Assembly: GCA_014281115.1 (NCBI GenBank)
Contig: JACONQ010000003.1
Span: forward strand, 1,488,001-1,552,000
Direction: 5' to 3'
DNA from: Laburnicola sp. R22_1
Lineage: Eukaryota; Ascomycota; Dothideomycetes; Pleosporales; Didymosphaeriaceae
DNA length: 64,000 nucleotides
The notes beneath the pieces are model-generated. The model was not told where the DNA came from. It did not search any database and saw nothing but the letters and a program-made list of their open reading frames with translations. Position numbers and translations under genes: made by a program. How positions within the stretch are numbered: position 1 is the stretch's first letter; the number at the start of each line of letters is the position of its first letter. Shown in pieces: positions 32,194-44,135 of the stretch.

Positions 32194-35100
32194 TCACATA
32201 ACAAGCTTGAAGGTAGCAACCTCAAAAGCTCTAATCTCCATCTTTGCTCCCTTCTTCCCTTCCTTTGTCACCATCATCAAGTCCTCTCCTCCCTCAATCT
32301 CATCCTCCAGAGCGTTCACTTTGACCACCTTCTTGACATTCAAGTCACCCCACGTGAGCACACCCTTGCTCTTTCCGCCCAAGGCATCATATATCCTCAC
32401 AATAACAGATTGACCGTTCTTAACGGGCAGTTCGCCTCTCGAGACATCTTCATCATCTTCGCCGCGTTTGATAGTATCAAGTACGAGATTAGTCGCGCCG
32501 TGGATCTGGAAAGAATGCAGAATGGGCCGATTCGCGCTGGGAGTGAATGACTTGCGACCTACGATGCGAAGCGGGTGGTTGAACTCGAAGGCTTTACGGA
32601 TGGTAGCTTCAGTTAGAGGCCCAGCGTGCGGGAAGATGGCGTAGCGAGTGCGATGGCGACCCATATCGGCATGTGCATCTGGCGCCTTGGGCGCACGGAG
32701 AAGGGAGAGCCTCATTACATTGCCTGCAGTCGCGAAGCCATACTTGGAATCGTTCAAAATGGACACACCGTATGTAGCTTCCGATAGATCAGCCCATTTA
32801 TGGACACAAACTTCAAACTTGGCCATGTCCCAGGTCGTGTTGTAGTGTGTCGGTCGACGGACGATACCGAATTGTGTCTCGTAGCTGGCCTCCGTGTTCA
32901 CGATATCGACTGGGAACTCTACTTTGAGGAACTTCATCGTTTCTTGCCACTCAATTTCCGCATCAATCTCGATGCTTGTTGGAGCATCGCCAACGGCAGC
33001 TGCCAGCGAAATAGTAGTCTTGATCCACGACTTGTCTGAGATCTTCGTCTCCACGTCAAGAGAGACACGGTGAGGCCCTTGCTCTGAGATCACCACTTTG
33101 TGAGGCTGCAACTCCTGACGAGACTCGAGGTGGTAGACTTCTACATCCCAGGCTTGCCAGTACAGCGGCTTGTCATCGAATAGGACATGCTGTGCCGCTT
33201 TCGCCCCCTTTGGAATAAGCTCGCGATCAGCTTTGATGTCGTATAGGGAAGTGATAACGCCCTTGGAAACTTCGACTACGAATTGAGAATTACGAAGCTC
33301 GTAGACGTTTGGTCGGGTCTCTTTAATGGAGGCTACAGTAGCAGAGTAAGGCGACGCTAGTGGACGAACCTCAATGGCGCTCAAGCTATTACCATGAGCG
33401 AGGCCGTAGGAAGGAAGACCGGCAACCGAAGGAAGCCTGACGAGTTCTGTTCGTGTCCAGGGAAGAGTGTTCAGCGCAACGAGCTCGCTGTGGGGTTTGA
33501 TGTTCTTGTCGAAGCCAAGCTCGGATAGTGCATCCGAGAGTAGCTTTTCCCCGGTGGTGAAAGCTCTCGCATAAATCTTTGTCTAGTTAGCAAGAATGCA
33601 ACAGCTTCGTATGCGCAGCTCACCTCATCCGAATCACGGTAGCACATCTCAATGGAGCTCCCAGGCAAGCAGTCGTGGAACTGACACAACAAAACATCCT
33701 CCCACATATCGTCCAGATCCTTCTTCGGATATTTGTATGATTTCTTCTTCCCGAATTGGTCTTGAAGTGTGGCAAGTGTTGCCAAATACTCGATATCCCT
33801 CAGCATGATCTCAGCTTTCCGATTGTTGCGCTTGTTGTTCGCTTGCGTAGTATACGTTCCGCGGTGCAGCTCAAAGTACAGCTCACCATACCATGTAACA
33901 AGCTCTGTACCCTGTTCCACCCTCTGCTCCAGTCTCTCAAAAAAGTCATCTGCAGAGTCACCGAGCTTTACACGTGGTAGAAGTCCAGTCTTGTCGCTGA
34001 TACCGCGGCATCGCCGGAGTCTCTCAAGCATCTCCCAGGTGGGGCCTCCTCCTCCATCTCCCTTCCCAAACACCAAGAGTGAGGTCTTGTCCCGATCTAA
34101 GGATTTGTGCTGCGTGACACTCCTTTTGACGTCGCCAAAATGCGCTTCAGCAGTGTATGTCTCGCTGGGCGGCATGTGGCAGATGACCTGGCTGTTATCA
34201 AGCGCCACCCAGTTGAATGTGGTGTGCGGGAAGTTGTTGATGTTGTTCCAGCTGAGCTTCTGCGTCAGAAACCTCGTCATGCCGGATATGCGACATATCT
34301 GAGGGAGCTGCGTGGAGTAACCGAAAGTGTCTGGAAGCCAAAAGGTTTTACAGCGCTGTCCAAAGCGGCTCTCAAAGTACCGCTGCCCATAGAGGAACTG
34401 CCTAATCAGAGATTCCCCACCAGGGAGGTTGGTGTCATGCTCTACCCAGCTTCCACCGATAGGCTGGAAGGATCCTTCCTTGACCTTCTTCTTCACACGA
34501 TCAAAAGTTGACGGGTAATTCTGCTCGAGCCACTTGTACTGCTGTGCCTGTGAGCAAACGAACCGAAGCTCGGGGTACCGATCAATGAGGTCGCACTGGT
34601 TCGACCATGAACGCGCAACCTTGCGCTTCGTCTCGGCGAAGGGCCAAAGCCAGCAGGTGTCAATGTGGCAATACCCAACACCCAAGATAATGGCCTCCTT
34701 GTCGCTCTCGTAGACCTTGTGCGAGTCAATGTCGCCGAGGTACTCGCGTGCAATCTTGCGACAGTCAATGATGCTCTGCTTACTCCCCCCGCCGGCAATG
34801 AAGGTATCCATGATCCGATTCGCAACCTGCAGCGCCTCGTGTGATTCCCACGAGTCGCCTGGAAACTCCCTCGCGGCATCCCCAATCTCCCAAAAGTCAT
34901 AGCGCAGGGCCCGCGCCTCCAGATTAATTGCGACGATGTCGGACACGTGCAGCTGAAAGTGCCGGTTCGGGTCCGGCGGCTGGATGGAGCCGCCGTTGCC
35001 GTTGCCGAACATGCCATTGCATGCCACCTCGACGTAGAAGAGATGCTCCTTGCCGTCCCTGAACTCCTTGGGCAGGATCCACTCGGTGCGCTCGCCGCCA

Positions 35101-35595
35101 CCGGTCAGGCCGTGGACCACATCGCCGCCCTCGGTCCATATCATGCCCTCACAGTCGGCGTCCCAGTGGAACTCGAGGTGCTCTTTATCCCGCAAGTCTT
35201 TGGGAACTGTGAGCTGGACCTTGACCCAGTGCGTAGACCAGCCGGGGCCGAACCAATGCCCGGGGTGTATTGTCCGAAAGCTGTGGGAGGTCGCATCTTT
35301 GAAGGTTGGACGGGAGAGGTTGGGTGCAGACCAGACGGAGAGCTTGACCCAGTCGGGATCCGTGGCGCGGGCTTCAACGATCTTCCTGCATGGCATCAGT
35401 ATCATACGAAGCTCGCAAGAAGACTCGAGATGGAAGGACAACGTACGCCAGCAGCCCTTGGCCATGGTACTGGCCACCGTCGGTGAACTGGCGGAGACGG
35501 TCCCTGTAGATGTGGTGAATCTGCTTGCCCACGGGTCCCGCCGCGAGCTTGGGGTAGTCGTTGGAGATGGGAATGACACGCTGTTCGCCGCCCAT
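32194..35595 (-). CDS. AMS1: Vacuolar alpha-mannosidase, GH38
   Basis: Exons 35595-35447, 35385-33624 and 33576-32194 give 1097 aa, close to the size of yeast Ams1. Intron 1 (61 bp) joins GLLA to KIVEAR. Intron 2 (47 bp, branch GCTAAC) joins CYRDSDE to IYARAF. The catalytic domain has the zinc site GYCHIDTCWLWPF (about residue 290), the nucleophile in FWLPDTFGYS (about 402), HDTNLPGGES and QFHDCLPGSS. The C-terminal beta-sandwich domains follow and end in FKLVM. No signal peptide is seen, as expected for delivery to the vacuole by the Cvt/autophagy route. It trims free oligosaccharides and glycoprotein glycans. The 302-bp gap to the UstYa-like gene is convergent and holds nothing else. Confidence 0.95.
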
Positions 35596-36111
35596 GATGA
35601 CAGACCTTCAATGTTGGGAGCGATGAGAGTGTTCAGCGTTGGAGAGCTCAAGCTGGCGCTGGGCGGTTCCTTGCATAAGCTGGGGGAGCTTTCCCCGCAT
35701 CTATGGCTCGAGCTCCCCGCCCCATCCGCTAGCCCTCATGACCTCCACCTGCGTTCCACTGCATCGCAAACACTGCAACTGTCCACGCGCAATGCTCATG
35801 TGTCAAGTCGGCGTATTATCCACGAGAGTCACATTGCATATCGTGCTGCACTGTGAAGTAGCAGGGCCCCGGCAATTGTTCTTCCGCCGGGCCAACCAAT
35901 CAATTTCTATATGTAAAACGCGCATGTCCAAATGAACGCCAGATGCCATGCAAAGCACCACTTCACACACGATGCCTGCAGTGCAGTGTTCCTAACCAAA
36001 CATGTTCCCAGTCTAAACATACCAATGGGACGAACAAGCCGCCATCGGACAACAGTCGCCCCCCACTCTCGCACCTTAATCGACACCGTAAGCCTCGCCC
36101 GCCCTCGCAAC
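35596..36111. other. Intergenic region between AMS1 and SEC9
   Basis: Upstream of AMS1 and downstream of SEC9, both minus strand. No supported gene. Short frames on both strands have no domains. Confidence 0.5.
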
Positions 36112-37906
36112 TTAGTGGATACGGTCAAGCCTCGCTCTGTTCATCGCGATCTGATCATCAACCTTGTCCGTCTTCTGCGTGATACGGTCGATGTGCTTGT
36201 TCTGCGTGTCCACCTCCTGTCCCATAGCTCTGCCTAGGCCTGAATGTGGAAGGACACAGTCAGTGTGGTAAATAGAAGAGCTGGGGGACGACACGTACCA
36301 TTTAGACGTTTAGCAGCCGAATGTAGTTGATCCTGCGTAAAGTGACGGCAAATCAGTACATGCTCAGATATAGGGGTAACAGATACCAATCTAGAAGGCT
36401 AGCCACAGGCGAAAGTATCCGGACGGTTGAGCCAGAGGTCAAATCGTTCGAACAACGGGAAACCACATTTCACCATGCAGCCCGCACATAAGTAGGTGGG
36501 GAAATGCCACTTACCAGGTTGGAGTCGATTTCCTCCTCCATATTATCGTCGTCTGAGTCGGCTGTTTGATTTCCAAGTCAGTAAGTGTTCGTATGATATG
36601 AGTGTGAATGGTAGGTCTAACCTTCGAATTGAAACCTAGCGCGGTCTGCCAGAGTCGACCGACCACCTCCGCCGGCACCGCCTTGAATTCCGCGCTTCAC
36701 TTCATCTTGACGGTTGTTCGATTCCCAAGCAGCCTTCCGAGTGGCATCCCTTTGTTCACGCTCGGTGCGATGCGTTTCCTGCATGTTATCAGCAGGACTG
36801 CCAAATTATCACTAAAAACCACTACCATTATCTTGTTGTCTCTATCTTGCTTCCTCGAGTTCGATGTAAATGGGTTCGCGACGTGTACTGCAAACATGGA
36901 ACGATTGAGCGTTTTCAATTCGCGGGCTTTTTCTTCAGCGATGCGATTCTGCGAGGAAGCCAAATCGAGGTTCTTCTCGGTATCTGTTGCAAATTTAGAA
37001 TCACTCATCAACCGGGTAATCAGATTGGAATGCCTGACTTACTGTGAATTCGCTCTCCCTGTGCTCCAAGTCTGGCTAAAGTGTCGCGGCCGGTCTCTTC
37101 GGCTTGTTGCGCAAGTCGGAGGGCATTTCGAGTGGATGAGACTTGACCCTAATTAGTGCTTGAACAAACAGAAGAGGTATAAACACCGATCATGAAGGAA
37201 CAGGACCGATAGCGTGTTCAGAAGTAGCTTTTGCTTACCGTCCTGCTGCTTCATGAATTTGATCTCGTTCTTCGTGGCGGATATGCTAGAGCCGGTGAGC
37301 GTGAGTTGTCACTTGAAGAAGCTCGACTCACTCTTCCTCTTCCTGCTCCTCGGCTGTGAGCTGACGGTCTTCGTAAGCAGGACCACTGCCGTAACCACCA
37401 GGCGCTCCATAAGCACCAGATTGGCCATACGAGCCGCTCTGTTGCCCATAGCCGGGCTGCTGCTGCTGCTGTTGCTGAGGATCCTGCCTAGCTACACGGG
37501 CCGCCGCACCACCAAAAAGGGCGCCTCGATCCTCTTCGAGGTTTGGATCGGCATCACCGAGGCCTCCGTAGCCTCCCGTGCGCCTAGGAGCTTGGTCGGC
37601 ACCACCTCCACCATAGCGATCGGAGCCATATCCACCGCCGTAGGCTCCACCACCAGCTTGGTATCCGCGGCCGGCGCCGGCGCCGCCATATTGCTGACCC
37701 TGGCCGGTCACGGCGGGGCTCTTCTCCTGGCGGTATGAATTGTTTCCGCCGCTGTATGCAGGAGGTGGGTTGGCGTAAGGGTCGTCCGCTGGCGGTGCAG
37801 CATATGGATTGGCGGCAGTCGGTGAGCTCTTGCCCTTGCGGCTCCCGAAGAGAGCTTTGCGGTTGGAGTCGTCCTCCTCGCCCTTGGACTTCTTGAAAAG
37901 ACCCAT
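36112..37906 (-). CDS. SEC9: SEC9/SNAP-25-type t-SNARE
   Basis: Eight exons in phase (37906-37332, 37285-37239, 37141-37043, 36983-36826, 36778-36622, 36561-36515, 36332-36299, 36239-36112) give 414 aa. The N-terminal ~190 residues are Gly/Tyr/Pro-rich and contain a Gln8 tract. The first SNARE helix (Qb) includes STRNALRLAQQAEETGRDTL and LGAQGERIHNTEKNLDLA. A linker contains NPFTSNSRKQDRD. The second helix (Qc) runs from EEIDSNLDQL through GQEVDTQNKHIDRI to the end RLDRIH. There is no transmembrane segment or Cys cluster, as in yeast Sec9. With a syntaxin and a synaptobrevin it drives fusion of secretory vesicles at the plasma membrane. Eight exons, two of them only 34 and 47 nt, is intron-rich for this class. 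Confidence 0.95.
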
Positions 37907-38552
37907 TGTGGTGGTTCTCGAGCGTTGGCGGGGTTGCACGACTTTGGCTATCAGTGACTACGAGTGGCGGAAAGACGATTTTCGAACTAGAAGTGAGTAG
38001 CAAGTGCAACGTGGAGGACTTCGGGGGTCGTGAAGGTATTTGAGGAGTCCCAGGTTGGGTGTTTGACTGATGTTTCAACGTAAGCGCGCCCGGGCTGAGG
38101 CTGAGGGGAGGGGTCCAGGAGCAGAGTCCGTGCACGTGGCTGTGAGGCGGGGGGGGACTTGCGCGTCGCCGATTCACTGCCCCAAGGACGTACGACTACC
38201 TATGTAGTTTGAACATTCAATTGTAGTCACTGGGTCTATTTACTTGTTCGTCTGCTGCAGCAAACAATATACAGTTGTGCGAATTGAAGAGGCATCGCCT
38301 ACGGACAGTCTTGAAAGACCCTGCATAGCTGACTGTGCCAGCTTACGCCGCATCAGGGAGTTGCACTGCTGAATGACGAAGACAGCAAGCATGCGCTCGT
38401 GTACTGTCTTAGGTATGTCTGGGACAAGTGCTGCAGTGCGTGGTCAGAGTCCCGGACTGTGAGTTGATCGGGATGCAATGCGGGCAGAGTGTTGTCCGGA
38501 TCTAGAGTCTATGACCTCTCCCTAATACCAAGTCGCATACTGAAAACGCTCA
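37907..38552. other. SEC9 promoter region
   Basis: Upstream of SEC9 and downstream of the dehydratase, both minus strand. Pyrimidine-rich on the coding strand. No gene supported; the frame at 37584-38177 minus is a shadow of SEC9 exon 1. Confidence 0.5.
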
Positions 38553-40212
38553 CTAGTCGTCTTCACGTTCGACACAATGCTGAGGACCACCTGTGCCCAT
38601 AGATTCGTCAAGATGTTGCAACGCCCTGCTCGTCCAAATCGCACCATTTACTACCCCATCCTGAGTGCCAAATTCTTCGTCTGACGGTAGCGCCTCATGC
38701 TCCTCCTTAGTCCATATCTCCGTCCCTTCCACGACTGGGAAGGAGGTTAGTACACGACTGATGTCGCCCCACCATACCTCGCCAAATTGACGATACCACT
38801 CTACTGTTCTCTTCAGACCATCATTGAAGCTCGTTTTCTGATGCCAGCCCAACGCGGCAAGCTTTGCTCCATCAGTTGCGTATCGCTGGTCATTGAAAGG
38901 CCGGTCCTCTGTATGCTGCACTGACTTTCCAAAGTCTGCAGGTGTCTCGTGGGGAAGTCCGAAGAGATCTAGGAGTTTGTGGCAGATGTCCGTGTTGGAA
39001 ATTTCGTCTTGAGATGCAATGTTGTATATCTGGCCGACATCTCCGCGGTGGAAGATGGTATCTAACGCATCCACAATATCACCGGCGTACAGGTATCGTC
39101 GAGTAGGAGAACCATCGCCGTGCACCAGCAACTTGCTCTTTCTTTGCAACAACATAATAAATTTAGGAATGATCTCTACTCATAGTCAATATAAGGCTAC
39201 AGGTTGCGGGACTGACAACGTACTCTCCGGGAACTGATGCGGGCCATAGACGTTATTACTCCGTATAGTAATTAGGGGTAACTTGAAACTTTTCCGGTAT
39301 GCGCTGACCATCATCTCCGCCGCAGCCTTGCTCGCAGAATACGGATTTGTCGGAACCAACAGGCTCGTCTCACTCAAGTCTGCTGCACCAATAGGCACAT
39401 CTCCATACACCTCATCCGTCGAGATGTGTATGAATCGGGAAATGCCATGTTCCCGCGCGCTTTCTAGCAATACATGTGTCCCATATACGTTCGTGTTTGT
39501 AAATTGGTACGAGTTGCCGAAGCTCAGGTCTACGTGCGACTGAGCGGCGAAATGGAAGATAGTATCAATCTGGTGCTTGCGGAGAACTCTCTTCACGTCC
39601 GCTGGAGATGTGATATCACCCTGCTCGAATGTGAAGTTTTTGCGTCCTTCGAGGACACGGGTATTGTTTAGCGTTGCGCAGTAGTCGAGCTTGTCGAACG
39701 AGATGATGTTGTAATGTCCGCTGTACTTAAGTGTTAGATGTCGGACATACCAGCATGCTCTAGAAGAATGTCAGTTGCGCTTCCTTCAATGCAATCAACA
39801 CATGCCCTACATGAAGCCTGCCCCACCTGTTACGAGAATGTTGCGCGCGTCCGCTCTTGGCTCGAATTGAGTGGTTCCCGTCAGAGTAGGCGCCTGTTTC
39901 CAGAGTTCATCTGTAAGGTAGGACTTCGGATCCAACAATGTAGACCTCCTCCGATCTATGTTGCGCAGTTAGCCATGAGATCCGGCGTGTTGGAGCGGGT
40001 TGTCCGCCGAACATTAAACGCCATGGCGCGCAGATCAACCTGGGAGCAGATGGAAGGTGCCTCAGTAATGCGAACATTGAAAATTGAGGCACTTGGAACC
40101 AAGTTGCAGCATGCGGCTGTCACCTTCGCGGGGAAGGTCCGAAGAATAACATACGTTTAACACCGTTGGTACCGGTCGTCGGCGCGCAATCGAGGCTCTC
40201 TACGGCGGACAT
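38553..40212 (-). CDS. Nucleotide-sugar 4,6-dehydratase (RmlB-like)
   Basis: Exons 40212-40155, 39955-39811, 39759-39224 and 39175-38553 encode 453 aa in phase. The short first exon reads MSAVESLDCAPTTGTNGVK. The Rossmann motif ILVTGGAGFIACW is rebuilt across intron 2 (donor GTAGGG, branch CTGAC). FDKLDYCATLNNTRVLEG, FHFAAQSHVDLSFGNS, HISTDEVYG and the catalytic YSASKAAAEMM (Tyr-x3-Lys) follow. About 100 residues beyond the dehydratase core form a fungal C-terminal extension ending CVEREDD. It converts UDP- or dTDP-glucose to the 4-keto-6-deoxy sugar, the first step to rhamnose. In fungi the substrate is normally UDP-glucose. The reductase/epimerase partner is not in the window. Confidence 0.92.
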
Positions 40213-40848
40213 GTTGACAGAAACCGCCGGCGCATATAACTCATGTAGGGCAACTGATGGGAAAGCGTCGCGGACATTTCAAAGTGTCATTACAAGTCCA
40301 TCAATATACGAGGTTTGTCACATCGCAACTTCATGCTTCTAGAACCAATACCGAAACGGTATCGCTTCCGCTACATCAGGTGACGTCAATTCACGTGCTG
40401 CACCCAAAGTTAAAGGTTCAAAGTTCAGCTCGTCGTTTGCTCTTACATCCAGTTGTGTTTTGACTGTCGACTTAACACGCATTCGCTACCTTTATCTCCT
40501 CATATAACGGACGGGGGGACGGTACAATACAGAAACGCATTGAGACACTATTCCCAAGCAGGCAACGAAAAGGTATAATGCCATATCTCCTTCACCACTA
40601 CTAGTATTCCATTCATGTGTTTGTACATTTGAGATGGCCATCTATCTGCTATCATCATTTAGAGAAAGCATGCTTACATACCATGAAGATCTTCCAACCA
40701 CGCCACTATGAAACCTTTGTCCTGATGCCTTCAAGGCTGCTGAGAAACCTGACGTCTTCCTCCATGGCCGCTCTTAGAATTCTCCGGCGCATCTTCGACG
40801 TAGAACAGAATTTCAGGATGCCTGTCTTTCATCCCCTTCGTGTCATGC
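40213..40848. other. Intergenic region, no gene
   Basis: Lies upstream of the dehydratase and downstream of the broken secreted-protein gene. Open frames at 40257-40463 and 40617-40874 on the plus strand have no recognisable features; the second overlaps the pseudogene end. Confidence 0.4.
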
Positions 40849-42019
40849 TCATTGCCCCAAAACAAACACCCTGACTTTGCTAATCATCTTGTTCCCCAAC
40901 TCTTCCTTGTAGCTGATTAGAAAGTACGCGAACGCAACCGCATTCGGGGATCCGAGTAGAGCCAACCCTTCGTCTGAATCCATATCGAATGTCGCCCCGG
41001 GCTAGCCCTCTACCTCCTTGCCCCAGATCTTCAACGCAGCCGCGGCGATCGACGCTGTCTGCGCGTTATTCGCCGCTTGCGCCCAGAAGTAGCGGATGCT
41101 CTTGACGTTGGGGTTGTCGCGGTATCAGAAGCCCCAGAGGAGATCGGCTGCTGAGCGGAGCGCGGGGAGTTCGGTGGAGGGATGCGGATCCCAGCCCCAG
41201 AATCGCTTTGCGGCGTGGAGAGGACTGAGGCGGAATTGCGCTATGACAACTAGATGATCCGGATTAGTGTCCTTGATACCGTGTGTGAGGATGTGCTATG
41301 ATAAGTACCAACATGGTTGATAGCCACCTTACAGTTTGCGCCCGTTTTCTGCGGTAGAATCAATGATCAGTAGATGTACGTTGAACAAAAAAATGTGCAG
41401 ACTAACCGAGTACTCCGTATCGTCCGCTTTGTACGTTTGCTCGACAAAAGGCACCTTCTCATCCTGCTCGTTCTCCATATCCGGGTCCCCGTGCTGAACT
41501 TCGTAGCAGATGTTATCTCCTCCACCCTGTATAGGCCTCTTCGGAAATCCTGAGAACTTCGGCTTCCTGCTCAGGCCCAAAGCATCGAACGGCGTATTGT
41601 ACTTCCAGTACGTTTCGTAGTTGCAGAAGAAGTCATCAGTGGCATCGATTTCTTCCCAGCCCCATTTCGACATGTCGTCTGCAACAATGGTTATTAGATG
41701 ATTCTTCAGTCGGTTGATCGTCGACCAGCAATTACGCAAAACGTGCTTTTCAGATCACCTTGCCAGCGACTACGCATGGTTTTTAGGTTGAAGATCTTGC
41801 CGGCCTCCTCATCTGTGCCTGCATGGCTTCCAAGAACTTGCCACCTTTGCATATAGCGTCGTGCCAAACGTCCTCGTCTGCTGTGGCGGTCGGATCCCAG
41901 CGACGTGATAAGTCATGACGCGTTGTGCGAGGGATGTGCAGCGAGGATGTAACAATTGGGCCGCCGAGTACGCCGGTGATGAAGGCGACGATAATCGCAA
42001 GGAGCGCGAATCTTGACAT
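40849..42019 (-). pseudogene. Broken gene for a secreted fungal protein of unknown function
   Basis: The start MSRFALLAIIVAFITGVLGG is a good signal peptide. Exon 1 reads on through WHDAICKGGKFLEAMQ, then the frame is lost at about 41816; the shifted frame continues GTDEEAGKIFNLKTMRSRWQ. Two in-phase introns follow (41758-41679 and 41406-41349), around DDMSKWGWEEIDATDDFF. The last part (about 41280-40849) reads DTNPDHLVVIAQFRL, SPLHAAKRFWGWDPHP, VKSIRYFWAQAANNAQT, SDEGLALLGSPNAVAF and YFLISYKEELGNKMISKVRV. It has TGA and TAG where Trp is expected (WGFxYRDN and VEGxPGATF), both G-to-A changes. The segment before DTNPDH also needs a frame change. The motif set resembles a pleosporalean secreted family I have seen described only as hypothetical. 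The gene is dead unless the sequence is wrong. Confidence 0.75.
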
Positions 42020-42887
42020 TGTATGCGGTTGAATGTATGCGCGAGTAGGTCTGCACGACGTTGCGTGCGCGTTCGACACGAACATAAGCCGATGCTTATG
42101 AAGTGTGCATGTTGTTCAGAGTGAAAACAGAGCAAGGTGCGACTGCGTGACGGACGCATGTGCCACACGCAGTGAAGGGACTGTTTGGTCATAGAATTAT
42201 CAGATTGTTGAAGCCCTTTCTCTCTCTTCTTTCAAAGTGATTTGTTCGGTTAATACACAGCGTAAAATCTTCCGCTTCTTGGTCGAGGGCTGGAATTATG
42301 TGGAATACAAACGCAAAGGGTCTCGTATAGCAAGCAAGCAATCATGTACTTCAGCTATGAACAGCAAGTCCACTTGTCTTTGTCAACGTCTAGCTTCGAA
42401 GAAGAGCGGCATTGATATCTAACAGACAGAAGACTTACTGGTGATCTATGACAACCGGCCTCTCTTACACCCACCGCATCTTCTATCTCATCGTGTCCGA
42501 TTGGCCACTTCCAGATCCTTGCTTTTCACTTCGCTAGGATTACCGAATCAATACAGCTTTGTGCAGTTTATTGTAGGCGAGTTTTGCTGGTATTGATCAT
42601 ATGCAAGGGTATTAATGTCATTAATAAGTATGTACACGTCGTACCCTGAATGCTTGGCCGCTTGCTAGATCTCCACTGTCTCTTCCTACACTTGAAACCT
42701 TTCGCGCATCTGCTTGCCCAACAACAGGGTTAATGCATCCCCGAAAAGAGTCTGGATAACAGCGTCAAGAAGCCCCAAGAATGTTCAAAGAACGCCGAGC
42801 TCCTTGCTCAAAACACCCAAGTGTCGGACATATGGTATCATGCTGATTGGTTTTCAAATTCTCCCAAAATCGCGAGTAGGAATCTCT
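42020..42887. other. Intergenic region, no gene
   Basis: Contains the former promoter of the pseudogene and the 3' flank of the Cys-rich gene. No frame has domain support. Confidence 0.4.
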
Positions 42888-43607
42888 TCACGTGTTGATA
42901 TGCCGCGAGTAGCACTCTAAACACCATGGGTCCCCCTCTTGCCCTACCTCCACGATACACTTTTTGCAAATTTCCTTCCGACACTCCACACACTGCCGTG
43001 CGCATATGTAGCAGGTCCGCTCGGTACATCGTCGGCAGTCCAGGTAATTTTCGAGATCTCGTTTCCGTTTTGGTGCTGTACTGCATGCGTGACAAGGTCG
43101 TAGGTCCGAGTTGGTGTGGGTGTCGGCCTTGTGCCTAGGCGGTGAGCTCGGAATGACATCTAGTTCAATGTCCATGAGGTGCGACGGTGTCTTGACGAAC
43201 GAAACTTTGGGGTTCAGGCGTTTCATCTGCTTTACTGGTCGCCATTCCGAATTCGCCACGGGCGGTGACTTTAGGTACGACCGGTGCCCACTCGCTTCGT
43301 GAGATGCGGGGGTGCGTCCATGTACTCTGAGCAGCGCTTCGCCGGAGGGGGACGACCGTTGGTGCAAGTAATGGCTGCCCAATCCAGACAGACCGGGGCC
43401 TGAAGATGATAGAGAGTTAGACGACCGGTCGTACTTCGAGCTCGAGCCCTCGTCGCGATCCTCTGCCCGTCTCTTCCTCTTGCCAAGGCCGGCGGTGAGC
43501 TGCGAGTCCGCCATGGTGTTCCGCAAGCGGGTGTGTGTTGAGGCTGGAGAGCTCGGGTGGTGGTGCGTGGGATCGTGGCCGAATAGATTGGGCGTAATAT
43601 ACACCAT
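42888..43607 (-). CDS. Cys-rich zinc-binding protein of unknown function
   Basis: The frame is open from upstream of 43607. I place the start at MVYITPNLFGHD (239 aa); MADSQLTAGLGK at 43514 (208 aa) is an equally good choice. The N-terminal half is basic and Ser-rich (GKRKRRAEDRDEG, likely nuclear). The C-terminal ~75 residues are Cys-rich: RPCHAC, YLDCRRCTERTCYICARQC, ECRKEICKKCIVEVG, then DPWCLECYSRH. The spacing suggests two or more zinc sites in a RING- or B-box-like cross-brace, but no known signature is complete. The gene is divergent from the ELMO gene. Possible roles are nucleic-acid or protein binding; none is shown. Confidence 0.75.
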   Translation of the reverse strand: MVYITPNLFGHDPTHHHPSSPASTHTRLRNTMADSQLTAGLGKRKRRAEDRDEGSSSKYDRSSNSLSSSGPGLSGLGSHYLHQRSSPSGEALLRVHGRTPASHEASGHRSYLKSPPVANSEWRPVKQMKRLNPKVSFVKTPSHLMDIELDVIPSSPPRHKADTHTNSDLRPCHACSTAPKRKRDLENYLDCRRCTERTCYICARQCVECRKEICKKCIVEVGQEGDPWCLECYSRHINT

Positions 43608-44135
43608 GCCGGGCAGTCGGCGGTGAAGCGGACGTGGAGGCGTACGGGAGAGGGACAGTGAGAGGCCGAGCCGGAAGGCGCGAAGGTGGTGATAGCCCGG
43701 AAACAGAGGGGCGCTGCAATGCAAGAACGCTCAGATATGCAGCAAGAGGAGGAACGAGTGACGGGAGCTAGACGCAGGTTTCGAGGGCAGCAGAGTGTTG
43801 TTGTCCTGGTGGAGGACCAGGACAAGTACCGGGTGACCCTGGCCGGAATCCATTGAAGAGTAGCTCCATCCAGGCAACGAGGCGTCTGGGCGGCCTTGCT
43901 GTCACGTGCGCCAAGTTGTCCCCTCCGCGTCGCGCGCCCGCAACCCACAAAGCACGGTGTATACATTGACGTCGGATTCGCAGCTTCCGGGACTCTCGTT
44001 TCATCTGGGCCTGGCTACGTGGACGTCCCACCAATGCCTGTGCCGTGAATGTTTTTGGGGATGCGATCTAACGACACCCTGATCTAACCCGAGAACTGTT
44101 GTACATTCCGCCCAGATCCATAGGCCGTCCATAGT
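43608..44135. promoter_or_regulatory. Divergent promoter region
   Basis: About 530 bp separate the start codons of the Cys-rich gene (minus) and the ELMO gene (plus). No core element is obvious. Overlapping minus-strand frames here are GC-driven shadows. Confidence 0.5.
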
